Origin: Crambe crambe
Taxonomy: Eukaryota; Porifera; Demospongiae; Poecilosclerida; Crambeidae
Reading direction: 5' to 3'
Assembly: GCA_963924555.1 (NCBI GenBank)
Contig: OZ004593.1
Location: 4,646,480-4,710,479, forward strand
Length of the DNA stretch: 64,000 nucleotides
Under the pieces are notes generated by a model. It saw only the letters and a list, made by a program, of their open reading frames with translations. It ran no database searches and had not been told where the DNA came from. This document shows positions 51,524 through 62,674 of the stretch, in pieces. Both the position numbers and the translations under genes were made by a program. Positions within the stretch are counted from its first letter, which is position 1. Every line of letters begins with the position of its first letter.

Positions 51524-52128
51524 CAGTGGCGGATTCAGGATTGGAGAAAGGGGGTTGCGTGCGAAATTTTTGCTGGGCCACACCCATTTTACTTGATCAC
51601 GCCCATTTTACTTGACCACACCCACTTTTGAGGCTGACTGTTCACACAGAATCAATATTATGCACACAAATTTTATTATACTAAAATATAAAAAGTAAGA
51701 GAGCTAGCTAGCTAGCTTTAGCTACATAATATGGCTACTAAAAATAGCACAGCACCAGACCTGGAAGGAGATCAAAAGGAGCATTCCAGGAATGGCCTCT
51801 GAATAATCTGAGGTTGATTCACTGATGGCAGCTTCAGAGGTGATGCTACTCTCACATTCAAGAGGCTGTACAGAATATGTATACAGACAAAGCCTTTGGC
51901 CTTATAGCTAGCTAGCTATACCTTCTGAAGAGACTCTTTCAAAAAAAGAAGAAGAGAGAAGTGTTGGGGTTTTGCTTCCGCACACGTGGCTAGCTCGATC
52001 TAATTATAATGTTTGCTGAATCATCACCTTACATCTGAGTATGCTCAGTAGGTGCAGCGTGCTGCACTGAATAGCGGCCCAAAGGGGGTTTCAATGGAAA
52101 CCTTCAAACCCCCCTGGATCCGCCACTG
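51524..52128. mobile_element. CAGTGGCGGATTCAGG-ended element, 605 bp, 5-bp duplication TAATC
   Basis: Left end cagtggcggattcagg is inverted at the right (cctggatccgccactg). TAATC flanks both ends (51519-51523 and 52129-52133). Next to the termini lie G-rich (left, ggggg) and C-rich (right, ccccc) tracts, as in the 209-bp relative at 25551-25759. There is no ORF with transposase features, so it is non-autonomous. Confidence 0.88.
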
Positions 52129-52227
52129 TAATCACTGCATACTCTCAGTTGAAGTGACACTGCCACCCTCAATTCTTTACATACACAAACTTACATTCAA
52201 CTTCAAGCACTAAGAAAAAGGATAGAA

Positions 52228-52469
52228 ACAAGTCAGCGCAAAAAATTTAAGTAGGGATAGCCTGAAATCTAGCTGGGCTGTATAATGTACTGCAGCCTCG
52301 TATGAAAACCATCCCTACATTTACAACTGTCATAGCTAGCTATAGGCAGTGGATGTAAATGTAGGGATGGTTTTCATACGAGACTGCAGTACATTATACA
52401 GCCCAGCTAGATTTTAGGTTATCCCTACTTAACCTTTTTATTTAGAAGAAATTTTTTGCGCTCACTTGT
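52228..52469. mobile_element. Long-hairpin element, about 85-bp arms (242 bp)
   Basis: The left arm runs from 52228 (acaagtcagcgcaaaaaatt) to about 52313 and is inverted from about 52358 to 52469. The right arm has an extra block of about 18 bp (cctttttatttagaagaa). Inner words 'gtagggatggttttcatacg' and 'ctgcagtacattatacagcc' pair almost perfectly. Transcripts would fold into a long hairpin. Confidence 0.85.
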
Positions 52470-52910
52470 ATATCTAGCTAGGTCTACACTCCAAATGTCC
52501 CAGGCATATGTACGTATGGTACCATGGTATGTACGCGTGTCCCAAATTAGTAGCGCTGTGCGTGCATAATGTGCATGCTCCAATTGTAATCGAACTAGTA
52601 CAGCCTTTTGTCATAGAGGTGCTAGGCTCATCTAAGTGGATTGTAGGCGCTTGGCTTATAAGTGCTTGTGGTAAGTATTTACAGCTTTCTATGTATGGAG
52701 CTTCCCACCACTTACGTACATGACTCTTGTCTCTGACAGCAATATCAAGCACTGGAGCCTATCAGCTACTTTAATTGCTCACTTGCTCACTGTCAAATCC
52801 TGCACATTATTATAGCAGTAGTTGTAGAGGCTCGGCTTATCTAAGTGCTTTGGTACACATAAACTCAACAGCAAAACTTGCTTGCTCACTTGCTGTCAAA
52901 TGTTCACATC

Positions 52911-53370
52911 GCCCAGGCCAAAAAGGATTATGTTATGCGCTGCACGCACAAAAAAAAAAGTCAAATGTGACCTTACTACAGGTGCAAGTGACCTTATAGG
53001 TACAAGCTATGTGCTGTATAGCCTCACAGTTAAAAAAAACAACAAGAGTCAACAGTCATTGATGAACTCATGCTACCTTGCATCAAACTTCAAACTGTCA
53101 AAATTATGGTCTAAGTGGAGATATCCTCTAGCTTACTCAGATGGGACTTTTAGTCAATGCAAGTGACTTGCCTTTCTTTTAGTGCAGTTACATAATATTG
53201 ATCTCAATTGAGACCTCATATCTTCCAAAAGTCTACCTGTTACAGCTAGTGCTTCCCTATGCGATATTTTACTATCTCCCTCACCCTATTGGTTGCATGC
53301 TTTAGCTGCGCTTCATTGGTCCTATGATTCCAGGTAACTTAATATTATATAGGTCTAACTGAAGGTACAG
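52911..53370. repeat. Segmental duplicate, copy 2 (empty site for the 49144 element)
   Basis: Homologous to 48831-49146 plus 49753-49830. At the point where copy 1 carries the transposon, this copy reads 'tatctccctcaccctattgg' without interruption. Copy 2 has an A-rich insertion and a small extra block (ttgatctcaattgagacctc) of its own. Confidence 0.85.
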
Positions 53371-53617
53371 TGGAGCTTATTGACAATAGTTACAGCAATT
53401 CCATCCCTATAGGAAGTTTTGGCCACCACAAAATATTTATAAGAGTAGGAGCTGAAATAGCATGAATTTAAGTAAAGGAGGAGTCAAAATAGGAGCATAA
53501 AAGAGCATGCATGCATATCCTTCATTTCTTATACCTCTTGCTGAGAGTTGGCTATAATATTTAAGTTTGATTAGTATGTACATCACTATATATATGATAT
53601 GTCATCAGAGATGCTGC

Positions 53618-53620
53618 TTT

Positions 53621-53656
<36 letters not shown>
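53618..53656. repeat. (GTT)n microsatellite
   Basis: About a dozen 'gtt' units followed by T residues. It makes a poly-Val frame that is an artefact. Confidence 0.95.
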
Positions 53657-53737
53657 TTTTGCATGTAGTTCCATGTTGTTGCAAAAAATTATGCTACTGT
53701 ATATACATAACTGAGTGTCTTGTGTTGCCTAAAATGC

Positions 53738-54344
53738 TAGCCTCGTCCCCCCAGGCCCTCTTTTTAGTTATGAATGTGGAGGGCCTGGTACACGAAGTCA
53801 CGGGGGGATAGAACTGGGGTAGAACCGTTAATTGGGCGTGGGCAGTGCACGAGAGCATTATGACCATGCCCACGTATTTGGACTACGGGCTACAGGATCG
53901 ACCTAAAGTCACCAGGTGTTCAGAAGAACTTCTGCTGTTTCGCTACAACAAAAAGACCAATTTGCTATGGCTATACAACCAAGGACTTACTAAAACTCGT
54001 GAAGAATTCTGAGGCTGATCTATTTATAATCCAGCTAAGCCTAAAATCTAGACTACTTGATAGCTTTACTGGCAGCTCCGATACTATCTGGTGCTAGGCT
54101 AGCAGAGCGTAGCAAAACTCGAATTCAGTGGCAGCTGAATGGCTCAACGCCTCTTCTTTCTTAGGCCTGGCCGAGCCATGTGCTCGTGCGTGGTCATAGC
54201 ACCGATTCATCATGGTGACGTATGCGATGGGAATGCGTTTCCTTGGACACACCCACGCTATGGGGTTTCTATGGTTTTGCGACATTTTCGCGTACCAGGC
54301 CCTCCACAATCATAATTAAAAAGGAGGGCCTGGAGACGAGGCTA
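53738..54344. mobile_element. TAGCCTCG-ended TIR element, 607 bp, 8-bp duplication TAAAATGC
   Basis: The left end TAGCCTCGTCCCCCCAGGCC is inverted over about 55 bp at the right (ending GGAGACGAGGCTA). TAAAATGC occurs at 53730-53737 and 54345-54352. Each terminus carries its own hairpin: ccaggccctc ... gagggcctgg with about 18 bp between. End structure and duplication length are like the 49144 element, so the two are probably members of one superfamily. The interior has no recognisable transposase. Confidence 0.87.
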
Positions 54345-54352
54345 TAAAATGC

Positions 54353-54666
54353 TATACCTGGCCAGAACTGCCAGAAATTGTAGCAATGCATATGATACTG
54401 AATTGATCCTGTTATGTAACCAGATGCCCTGTTGCTGAACATGTGTGTGTCTTCAGCCATGCTAGCTAGCTAGCTACTATCATGATCTCTTAGCTTAAGG
54501 CAACTGTCCTGTTACACAACGGCATAGTTCATACATGTCATGTACCTACATGGACAGGCATGAGCATGTGCAGTTAAACATTGCCATGGAAATGGATCCT
54601 TGGATTCTACATTCTTTCATGAATTATCTAGCTAACCTCTAATTACATAGCAGAGGTAACTTCATC

Positions 54667-54699
<33 letters not shown>

Positions 54700-55086
54700 G
54701 TCATAACTCTGGAATCAAAATTTGATTCCACTTTCATTCTAAAATTAAGATAACAAAATTAATGATACAATAATTGTTTAGTGTGCCCCATTATTGTTAT
54801 AATCAATTGTGCACCAATTTCATACTTAATACTGAGGGTAGTAATAAATCTGATATTCAACAAAGGAGTGTGCAATAAGCATTTTATATATAAGTTGGTT
54901 CCAGTCAGGCAGGCTACATATGCCGTGTAGGAAGTTGTAATGTGAACCTGTAATACTTACTACGAAGCACTTAGATAAGCCTATCAGCCCACCAGACTTA
55001 CAAATAACTTAGGATAAGCCAATGCCTATCATCTTCAGAAATGTCAGCCAAAAACGTTAGTCTGGGCATGCGTGGACAAGGCGTTG
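54353..55086. repeat. Unassigned DNA with a run of about 30 G
   Basis: A homopolymer of about 30 G lies at 54669-54698; its exact length is unreliable in any assembly. A run of 'gctagctagctagct' occurs at 54464-54476. Nothing else was found. Confidence 0.7.
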
Positions 55087-55334
55087 AATGTAGGCAACAT
55101 TGCTCTAAAAAGTAAGGGAAGAAGGATGGAAGGATGGAAATGGGATCAGTCTTTGTTCTGTATATCCAGCTAACAATCCCTACATATACGTCGGGTAGCT
55201 TCAGATAATAGTGCGTATAATGTAGGGATTGTTGGTTGGATATACAGAACAAAGACTGATCCTATTTCCATCCTTCCATCCTTCTTCCCTACCCTTGTTT
55301 CCTTACTTTTTAGAGCAATGGTCATCCCTACATT
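55087..55334. mobile_element. Long-hairpin element, about 95-bp arms (248 bp)
   Basis: The left arm starts 'aatgtaggcaacattgctc' and includes 'gatcagtctttgttctgtat'. The right arm is its inverse and ends 'gagcaatggtcatccctac'. The loop is about 35 bp. The terminal word 'gtagggat' is shared with the hairpin element at 52228, and the right flank (ttcacagaaatgtttttccc) recurs at 15372-15390, so several units of this type exist in the window. Confidence 0.85.
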
Positions 55335-57420
55335 TCTTTCATTTCACAGAAATGTTTTTCCCTTGTTCCTGGTCTCTCTATTAAGTTTGATGGTTTTATG
55401 TATAGAATTCATTCTTTTATGTGTATGCAGATGAAAGAAGAATAGTTCTCTAATAGCAAAGCAGCCCAATCAGTGAGTCAAGGCTTGAAGTGTGAAGATG
55501 CAGAAGAGTCTACCGGTAGATGGATAGGTAAATGTAAAATCCCTGAGTTGATCGAATAGTCTATGACCTAGCATGCACATAATCTTTAGCTAGCTAGCTA
55601 GCTGAGCTGAGTAATATAATAAATTCGAATAATTGGATATCAATTACGTGCATGCGTATTATAAAAGAAAAAAGGCTTCCAATAATTATGTTAGTCGAGT
55701 ACTGTGCTCTGTGGAGTCTCCTTTTACATCTACTCTTTCGAGGGTTGATGAGTACAAAAGATCGTAGCTAGTAGAATTTGGAGCAGATTTATCCAGAAAT
55801 CATAGCTGTAGCTTGGGTGGTTCGAGAGATATGGTTGTCTAAGAATAAGAAGAATAATAGAGAAGAAGAATCCAGTAATTTACCTGCTTGCCGTATTTCT
55901 GAAACGGTAAGCTCCCTAGTCCTGAAAGTTTGTCTGCACTTTGTAGTAGGCTCTAGTAGGCTGAATAATCATTCACAGTAGCTTTTGTCGAGTCTAAGTG
56001 GGGAGGGAACTAGAATTTCACTTTTGCATTAGTCTATATGTGGCGCACACAGCCATCTGGGTCATCCCTACATAGAGAGAGCGGTAGCTCTCTCTGATAA
56101 TTTACTGAGTTTACTGAAGTATAACACTTTAAGTAAGCCCCTCTTGCCTTTGGCATTTTGGCTGTACTTACTCATCCCACCAAAGATAATGGCCTATAAC
56201 TATTTTCATTATAAGCATTTGCTGTGATTTACTTAGTCCCTTGATACCAGCAAAGAAAGACACATAAGGAGAACTGAGTATAGCAGTTATAGACTTCTTA
56301 CCTGCATTGGCAGATCACATGACTTACACACTTCCAATTCAAGTAAAAGGGGTGTGGTTGCTGCCACTTCGAAAGCGTGCAGAGCAGTGCTATCTTATAA
56401 AGCTGGAGTTTTAAAGCCTAGGAGATAAGAAGTACTTTAAGTTGCAATTTTTTCATCTATAATACTGTGACTAATGGAGAGGTGGTGCTAGTATAGTATT
56501 TTCCATACAACTCCATACATTTCTGCCCTGCAAATGCCAGAGACCACACCCTTTTTATAAATCTCACATGAGAGAGACAGAGTCTATAGGCTCTATGAAC
56601 ATCTATTATCATTCATACGCACAGAATTCGTCATGTCCTTAGAAAAGCGAAAACCAATATCAAATAACATTTCACTTTCATGAATAACACTGTTAATTGC
56701 ACATTGAAATATTATGGTACAAAGTCAAATAAGACAACTGAAACAGAAACACGCTGTTTGTGATATAATTATTATAACTATCTGAGATAAATGAGGATAT
56801 CTCTATAATATTACATATAAAATTAATAGTGACTGAAAAAATTGGGGAAGGTTTTTTCTTCTTCAAATTGAGCTGTAAGTAACTTATGAATTAATATCAA
56901 TCCTGGCTAAATCTCTGGCTGTACAGCTAACGATAACTGTATTTAGACACTGCAGGAAAGAAAAAAAGGATGGAAAGGTGGCCAGAAAAGTATATATGGG
57001 GTGTGTGTATATAGCTATCAAGATGAGGTCTTGGTTACTCTCTAAGCACTAGAGGTGTAAATATGTTTACTTAACAAGACTTATTCTATTGACTACTCCA
57101 GTTTAGAATGTGTGGTTTTATACTAAGCAGGTTAACTTATCTCCCTACCAACCTCCCCTCAATCAAAGAAGCCGCCATATTTGATTGCAATTCTTGAAAT
57201 GAGATCATGTGATAAAGAGTAATTATTCTACAACTTATTTCCTACTTCAGCACAGAAGCATCTTCAGTACATCTCTCCCTGGGAGTCTGTTATCGGGAGT
57301 CTGCTATCTAGTCATAGCTCTATAGTTTACTTACCAGCAAGCAAGTTGCCATTACAGCCTGCCTGTGTCTACTATGGTACGTGGTTGTGCATATATCTAA
57401 GTCAACTTTAGCTATGTCAA
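55335..57420. other. Long stretch without a recognised gene
   Basis: A 67-codon frame at 55778-55981 has no recognisable domain. A palindrome (gagagagcggtagctctctc) lies at 56078-56097. The exact 32-bp phrase at 56967-56998 (gatggaaaggtggccagaaa in its middle) also marks the break in the UGT pseudogene at 39901-39932. No RNA gene was found. Confidence 0.35.
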
Positions 57421-57502
57421 CTTCAACTTGCCGGTGATTGCTGTATCAACTTGAGCTGTGGCTGACTGCTGTATCAACTTGAGCTGTGGCTGACTGCTAC
57501 GG
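57421..57502. repeat. Short tandem repeat, 28-bp unit, two and a half copies
   Basis: 'tgtatcaacttgagctgtgg' plus 'ctgactgc' occurs twice in tandem and is preceded by a degenerate copy. Confidence 0.75.
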
Positions 57503-59276
57503 CACTTCAACTACTGGATGGAACAACCCTGTTGCAGGTCTAAGTGGTGAGTTAGGGTGACAAATTGTGGTAAATTAGTCAATAGAAATGCATACATGAG
57601 GCTAGTGTAAGTTTGCCTGGAATTGTCCCGGCTAGGAACACTATGGTCTTTAATCTAATGATAAGTCATTGTTCTAATGAATTTGTGGTAACTCTAGTGC
57701 TAGTAGAATATGGTTAACCTAAGAGCCTGTCCATCTACTGGTGTCCTCGCTGTTTACATAGTCTGAATTCTGTTCGCTGTGTAGTCAGGTCTGTTCAGCC
57801 AGGTCTGTTCAGCGGTCTGACTAAAAATAGAGCGATAAAGGTTCACGATCATTTAATTTTTAAAATTCACTCTGGAGGGTTGAAGGAGAGGCTAAACGTC
57901 TCTCCTACCCTGTGTGTGTGTGTGTGTAAGGTGGTATGTGGTGGTGCCCTAAGAATAATTAAGGTCATTACCGAGTCTGAACAAGAGAAAATACTACAGG
58001 GATAGAAAATAGGAAATCAATAACGATCATGAGAGAAAAATTAATTTCGGTTTGACATCCAATGCTTATAATATCAAAATTTGGTCCGCCATTTTCTTCA
58101 AAATGATCCTGGCTACCAGCAGTCATTTTAATTATTATTGCGGCTTTTAACTTCCCATTCAGGCTTTTAACTTCCCATTCCTCTGCACTGATATCTGACA
58201 AAGATCTGGTTTTGGTATGTGTATAATTGGCTCTCATACCAATGACCACAGACAAGAAGGAAAGCATCCCATAGTGTGTATGGAACTGTTGGGAAAGAGA
58301 CTTGATTGTATGGTATTGGGTTCTATGTATTGATGCTTATGAACACTGCATGAATGGGAAGCTGATAATTGCTTTGATATAGTGGCAGGGGGAAAAAATC
58401 TGTTGTTAAATAGAGTCAGACTATCTACCCATAGTCACAGGTGGAAATATTAACTTGGGAGTGTCTGAGAAATATTAACTTGGACTGTCGTGGGGTTCCC
58501 ATCTATGTAAATGAGTCTCAGGCAAGTTACTGATCTATTATAGGCAAGTTAAAATGTGTACAATGGATGGGCAATACTACTACTACCAGGTCAGTCTATA
58601 CACGGGGAGAGTATGAGGTGGCTGAATGCAAACTATGCACTGGCTCACAGTACATCAATAGCAATTTTAAATGCATACCTATACATTAGAAAAAAATATT
58701 ACATGAAAATAGTGCTAAAAGTATCTTTGATTAAAGAGATGGAGAATAGGTACCCACAAAGTCAGTTAGCTACCATGTGAAGGGGTTACTCTTATTAAGT
58801 CAAGTGAATGCAAAATAAGCCCTACGACCCCAAACTAGATGGATGTTTTCCATACTTTACAATCACCATGGAACCTCTCTTAGTTATACCAGGACGCAAA
58901 GAAACCAACACATACTGCTAATACCTCTGAAGAGGGGAAACCTCTCTATTAAGACAAAAATAGCTGGTCCAATATATATAGAGCTTCCACTGTAAGTAAA
59001 TGTTAATATTAAGGGCTATTAAAGTATTAGTAAATTTAAGAGTCTTCAACTCCTATAGGAAATAATTAAGCAACCACTTATGGATTATGCAGCAGTACAC
59101 CCCTGACAATGTACCTAAACACCCACACAACAGCAGTGACCCTATTGCAATTAGAGAGGAACCTACTTTTGTGACCCCTGCCCACATAGGCCACCTCTCC
59201 ATTCAGGCCAGCTCTTCAGCTGTTTCTATTTTTCCCAAATCTTCATTATCTGGTCATCAACTAAGCGGAAATAATA
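57503..59276. other. Unassigned; hydrophobic minus-strand ORF and decayed transposon ends
   Basis: On the minus strand at 58267-57968 a 99-codon frame begins MLSFLSVVIGMRANYTHTKT and ends in a hydrophobic segment (LMIVIDFLFSIPVVFSLV); a GT follows the last codons (ACTCG/GTAATG). It could be a membrane-protein exon but nothing confirms it. A 20-bp direct duplication (ggcttttaacttcccattc) sits inside it at 58141-58180. A small decayed element with 'ggaacctctctta' and 'gcttccactgta' ends lies at about 58867-58993. A 70-codon frame at 59087-59299 is unassigned. Confidence 0.25.
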
Positions 59277-59454
59277 GGTATTCTGTGGGGGTTGCATAAT
59301 ATACCCACTACCCAGTCAAGATTGAAGCGTGCATGCCTATTTATAAGCAGACAGGGAGGAGGTTTGGTATTCTGTGGGGGCTGCATAATATACCCACTAC
59401 CCAGTCAAGATTGAAGCGTGCATGCCTATTTATAAGCAGACAGGGAGGAGGTTT
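59277..59454. repeat. Tandem duplication of an 89-bp unit
   Basis: Two copies, 59277-59365 and 59366-59454, differ at one position (ggggttgca / ggggctgca). Very recent. Confidence 0.95.
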
Positions 59455-59629
59455 GGTCAATTTCTTCATTCGTTTTTCTCACTGCTCTTGTCTGACCAAA
59501 AACTTCTTCCTATATAATATGGTAAAAAATTTCATAGTAAATTGTTATAAATTCATGTATTAATTTTTTAGAACCACAAAATCTTACCCAAGAACTATAA
59601 TTATAGAAACGAAAATTTATGGTGGGGGA

Positions 59630-59662
<33 letters not shown>

Positions 59663-60039
59663 AGTATAGTCAAAATGGTATCCTGTGTTAAAGTATGATC
59701 CCACCTCAGTCAATCCTTTCATGATATAGATCTAGTTTAACAGCTACTATAGCATTATAAGAACTATTTAAATTGTTAACATTTTGCTTTGATCAAAGAA
59801 AAGCTGATGTACGAGTTAAACCATTAGTCGTAGCATACATGATAGTGCTCTGGGCTAGCAATAATACTCAATCACTTGTAAAGATCACTTTATGGAGCAA
59901 TAATCATTATTAATGGTACACACAAAAGGAGAACCTTTGAGCAAAGGATACATTTGGACCAGCTGTTTGTCCACCGTAGAGAGGTTGTCCTCTCTTCAAA
60001 GGTCAGAGGCAAAAGTGTATAGAGGGATAGGGACTTTAA
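59455..60039. other. Unassigned; (CAA)n microsatellite
   Basis: A (caa)n tract lies at 59630-59662. Around 59930-60010 words such as 'gagaggttgtcctctcttcaaagg' belong to a widespread decayed repeat also seen at 25880-26000 and 30300-30440. Confidence 0.5.
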
Positions 60040-60225
60040 TTTGGTACTGAAACTGCCAAACTATTGCTGGAAAGAGGAGCTCAAGTTGACTTACAAGATA
60101 GTGATGGAGACTCCGCTCTAATATATGCATGTCGCAATGGAGAAATTAAAGTAGCCCAACTGTTATTGGAAAGTGGTGCTCTTATCGATTTACACATTGC
60201 ATGGAGTTGGGAGGTTTTACTGTAA
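60040..60225 (+). pseudogene. Ankyrin-repeat fragment (about 1.5 repeats)
   Basis: Between two stops the frame reads AKLLLERGAQVDLQDSDGDS, then ALIYACRNGEIKVAQLLLES and GALIDLH. This is one complete ankyrin repeat ('DGdSaLi.AcrnG...vaqLLLesGA.id') plus the end of the preceding one; ankyrin repeats mediate protein binding. It loses similarity after DLH and stops within ten codons. There are no upstream repeats and no ATG, so it is an isolated exon or gene fragment. Confidence 0.7.
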
Positions 60226-60249
60226 TGGTGACTATTGTACTGCTCATTC

Positions 60250-60251
<2 letters not shown>

Positions 60252-60293
<42 letters not shown>
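60252..60293. repeat. (GA)n microsatellite
   Basis: About 20 GA units, just downstream of the ankyrin fragment. Confidence 0.95.
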
Positions 60294-60296
<3 letters not shown>

Positions 60297-61104
60297 TCAA
60301 GCTTCCCTCATTGTGACCACAATCAATAATTGTGTTGGTGCTTGGATCTAAATATAAATTGATAGCGCCAACAGCCAAGGAAAGTGGAAGACATGCATGC
60401 AAATAGTAAAGAAGAGGGCAAAGATACCTATGTAGCTTACTCAGCCCATAAAATTTATAGCCCCATGCAGTGGGTTGAATTTAACCAGTGATAACTCCAC
60501 TATGTACATATTGTATACTGGTTTTGGCAGCCTCAGTCATAGGGGAAGTACAGTAGTAACATGATCAGGAAATATAGAATGCTGTGACCCTTGCCAATGC
60601 ATGACCTAGTACCCACCCACGTAAGGTTATCTAGGTGTAGATAATCAAATTAACTACAAGGTCTATATTCTTAAAGGAAATTACTGGTCAATTTCAGGCG
60701 TACGTTTTTCAGCATACAGATACCAGGTGCAGCATAGAGTAGAACACTCGTGGAACTAGTCCGATTAGAAAGGTATAACCTTAATTTCACAATGGGACAT
60801 TAAAAAAAAGTTATCCCTTCCTTTTTCTGCTGCATTATAAAGATAGCTAGCTAGATTATAGAGAAGTGTTCGTAATAGTTATAGTACTGGAGGGAGTGCT
60901 GTATGTGTAATAACATGAGAAGTGTGGTCAAGAGGCCAATATAGCATGAGGCGAAGTGTTTTAAGGTAGTTGGTGGATTTACAAACTGAGCTGTATCACA
61001 CTATATCTATGAGGACAAATCAATAATTTGATGAGTAAAATTGATGATGTTATTGATCTGAAATGTTAAAGCTCCCCCCCAAATAATAAAAATAAAAATA
61101 ATAA
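60294..61104. other. No recognised gene
   Basis: AT-rich, with scattered tagctagctag words (for example 60842-60853). Nothing supportable was found. Confidence 0.4.
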
Positions 61105-61640
61105 TAGGGTAGGTGTGGGTATTATGAGTCAGCTAAGTATTATTGCTCTTTTCTTGGAAATGGACTATCTTAGAATCCTGAAAATTGCTCCAGATATAAA
61201 ATAGGTTATGTAGAACTAATGTGTGGAGAAAGTAATAAAAATATTGCATCTTGTAGATAGGAGTTATGATCTTACATAACATACTCAGGAAGGTATTATG
61301 AGTCAAAGGTATGAACTATGAGTCGCTGGCTTGATTTTTGTCTCTAAAAATTGATAATGTAGCTACGATTTCTACAAAATAGAAATAATAACCTTAGATT
61401 ACTTTAAGATTCATTTTTTACTCCATCATTGCTTCCCTGCGCTTTTTTTATGGTTACGCCATTTTTAAAGTTCTCATCTAAGATTATGTTTATGCATGAA
61501 TAGGGCATTTTCTGGATGATTTTATTTGATCAAAAGACCAAAAAAATGATTGTCTTCATATCTAAAGTATCAACTCTTGTAGATTCTTATCAAGTGGTGA
61601 ACCCATAATAGGGACTGACTCATAATACCCACACCTACCC

Positions 61641-61642
<2 letters not shown>
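61105..61642. mobile_element. TAGGGTAGG-ended TIR element (538 bp), hAT-like ends
   Basis: Left end TAGGGTAGGTGTGGGTATTA (continuing tgagtcag) is inverted at the right (ctgactcataatacccacac, then ctaccctA). The ends match over about 31 bp. Flanks are 'taataata' on both sides, consistent with an 8-bp duplication, but an (aat)n tract continues to 61682 on the right, so the duplication cannot be proven. The 'TAGGG' start suits hAT. The interior has extra 'tattatgagtc' words and no transposase. Confidence 0.75.
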
Positions 61643-61684
<42 letters not shown>

Positions 61685-62627
61685 TAACTAGCCTGCACCC
61701 ACAGAAAATCTGTGGCAATCTTATTTTGCATTTGAAATTACATGCAATTGGGGCTGGTTTCTTTCTATATATGCTGTACTCTTCTTCCTTCAGTGAATGC
61801 AGTTTTCTGGCATCTTGCTTGCTACAGCCCTGCATTCTTCGCTAGCCTAGGCTTACTACAGTCTCCAGCACTTGTTTCTATCTTCACCAGCCTGGCTAGG
61901 CTTGCTGCATGCAGAGTAGCTATTGCTTTGTATTTCTTTTTTCTTTCTTTCTCCCCCTCACCTCTTTGTAACGTTGGACTCTTAAAGCGTCAAGATTCAT
62001 TGTTGAGTCAAGTCCATAGCTAGAAACTCGAGTGCTTGGGCGTATTGAGCCTCGCGATTTGAATTTGCATGTTGCCACAAGTGACATGCATGCACGTTAC
62101 CAATTGACCTTTGAACTGTGATGAACGTACGTACAAGCGTATTAATGAGCCTATTCAAAAACAGTGCTGCATGAAGGATATAGCACGGCCATGCAAAATA
62201 CAATTCCTCTTGATTACAGTGATGAGGCACATGATAAAATTTAATTGCCTATACTGTGAGCTTACAAGGGAATAAGATTATTATTTATGATCCAAACATT
62301 TCATTAAAATTTGAGAAAAAAATATTTGCTCAGCCTAGCTTAGGTCATGTTGTTCCAATTGTACCCAGAGGGTTGGCACAGGACAACTACTCCAATCTAT
62401 AGTAACGAGATCCAAAAAAAGTAATTATTTGCAGTTAGTGATAGTCAATAAACTATTAGAGTTAATTAGATTATATAGGCTAATTAAACTATTGTTAGAC
62501 TTCCACAATGGGTAGAGTGATTGTGCAGACTAGACTAAGGGCCACAGGAGAATGCTAATTAATGTCTGCAGTGAATTTTCTGTAGCTAGATATAATACTA
62601 ATCACTGCTGTTTTTGCTCCCAATTTA

Positions 62628-62630
<3 letters not shown>
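61643..62630. other. (AAT)n microsatellite, then unassigned DNA
   Basis: (aat)n runs from 61643 to about 61683 and creates a poly-Leu minus-strand frame that is an artefact. The frame at 61742-62023 is Ser/Ala/Leu-rich without domain or splice support. Nothing else was found. Confidence 0.5.

Positions 62631-62631
<1 letters not shown>

Positions 62632-62672
<41 letters not shown>
62632..62672. repeat. (TC)n microsatellite forming a polypyrimidine tract
   Basis: About 20 TC units ending in TCAG. The tract would act as a strong polypyrimidine tract for the exon-like stretch that follows. Confidence 0.9.

Positions 62673-62674
<2 letters not shown>

Noticed and set aside
61635-61835. ORF with a poly-Leu tail that looks like a membrane segment
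   Set aside because: The Leu run is the reverse strand of an (AAT)n microsatellite; the rest lacks coding features.
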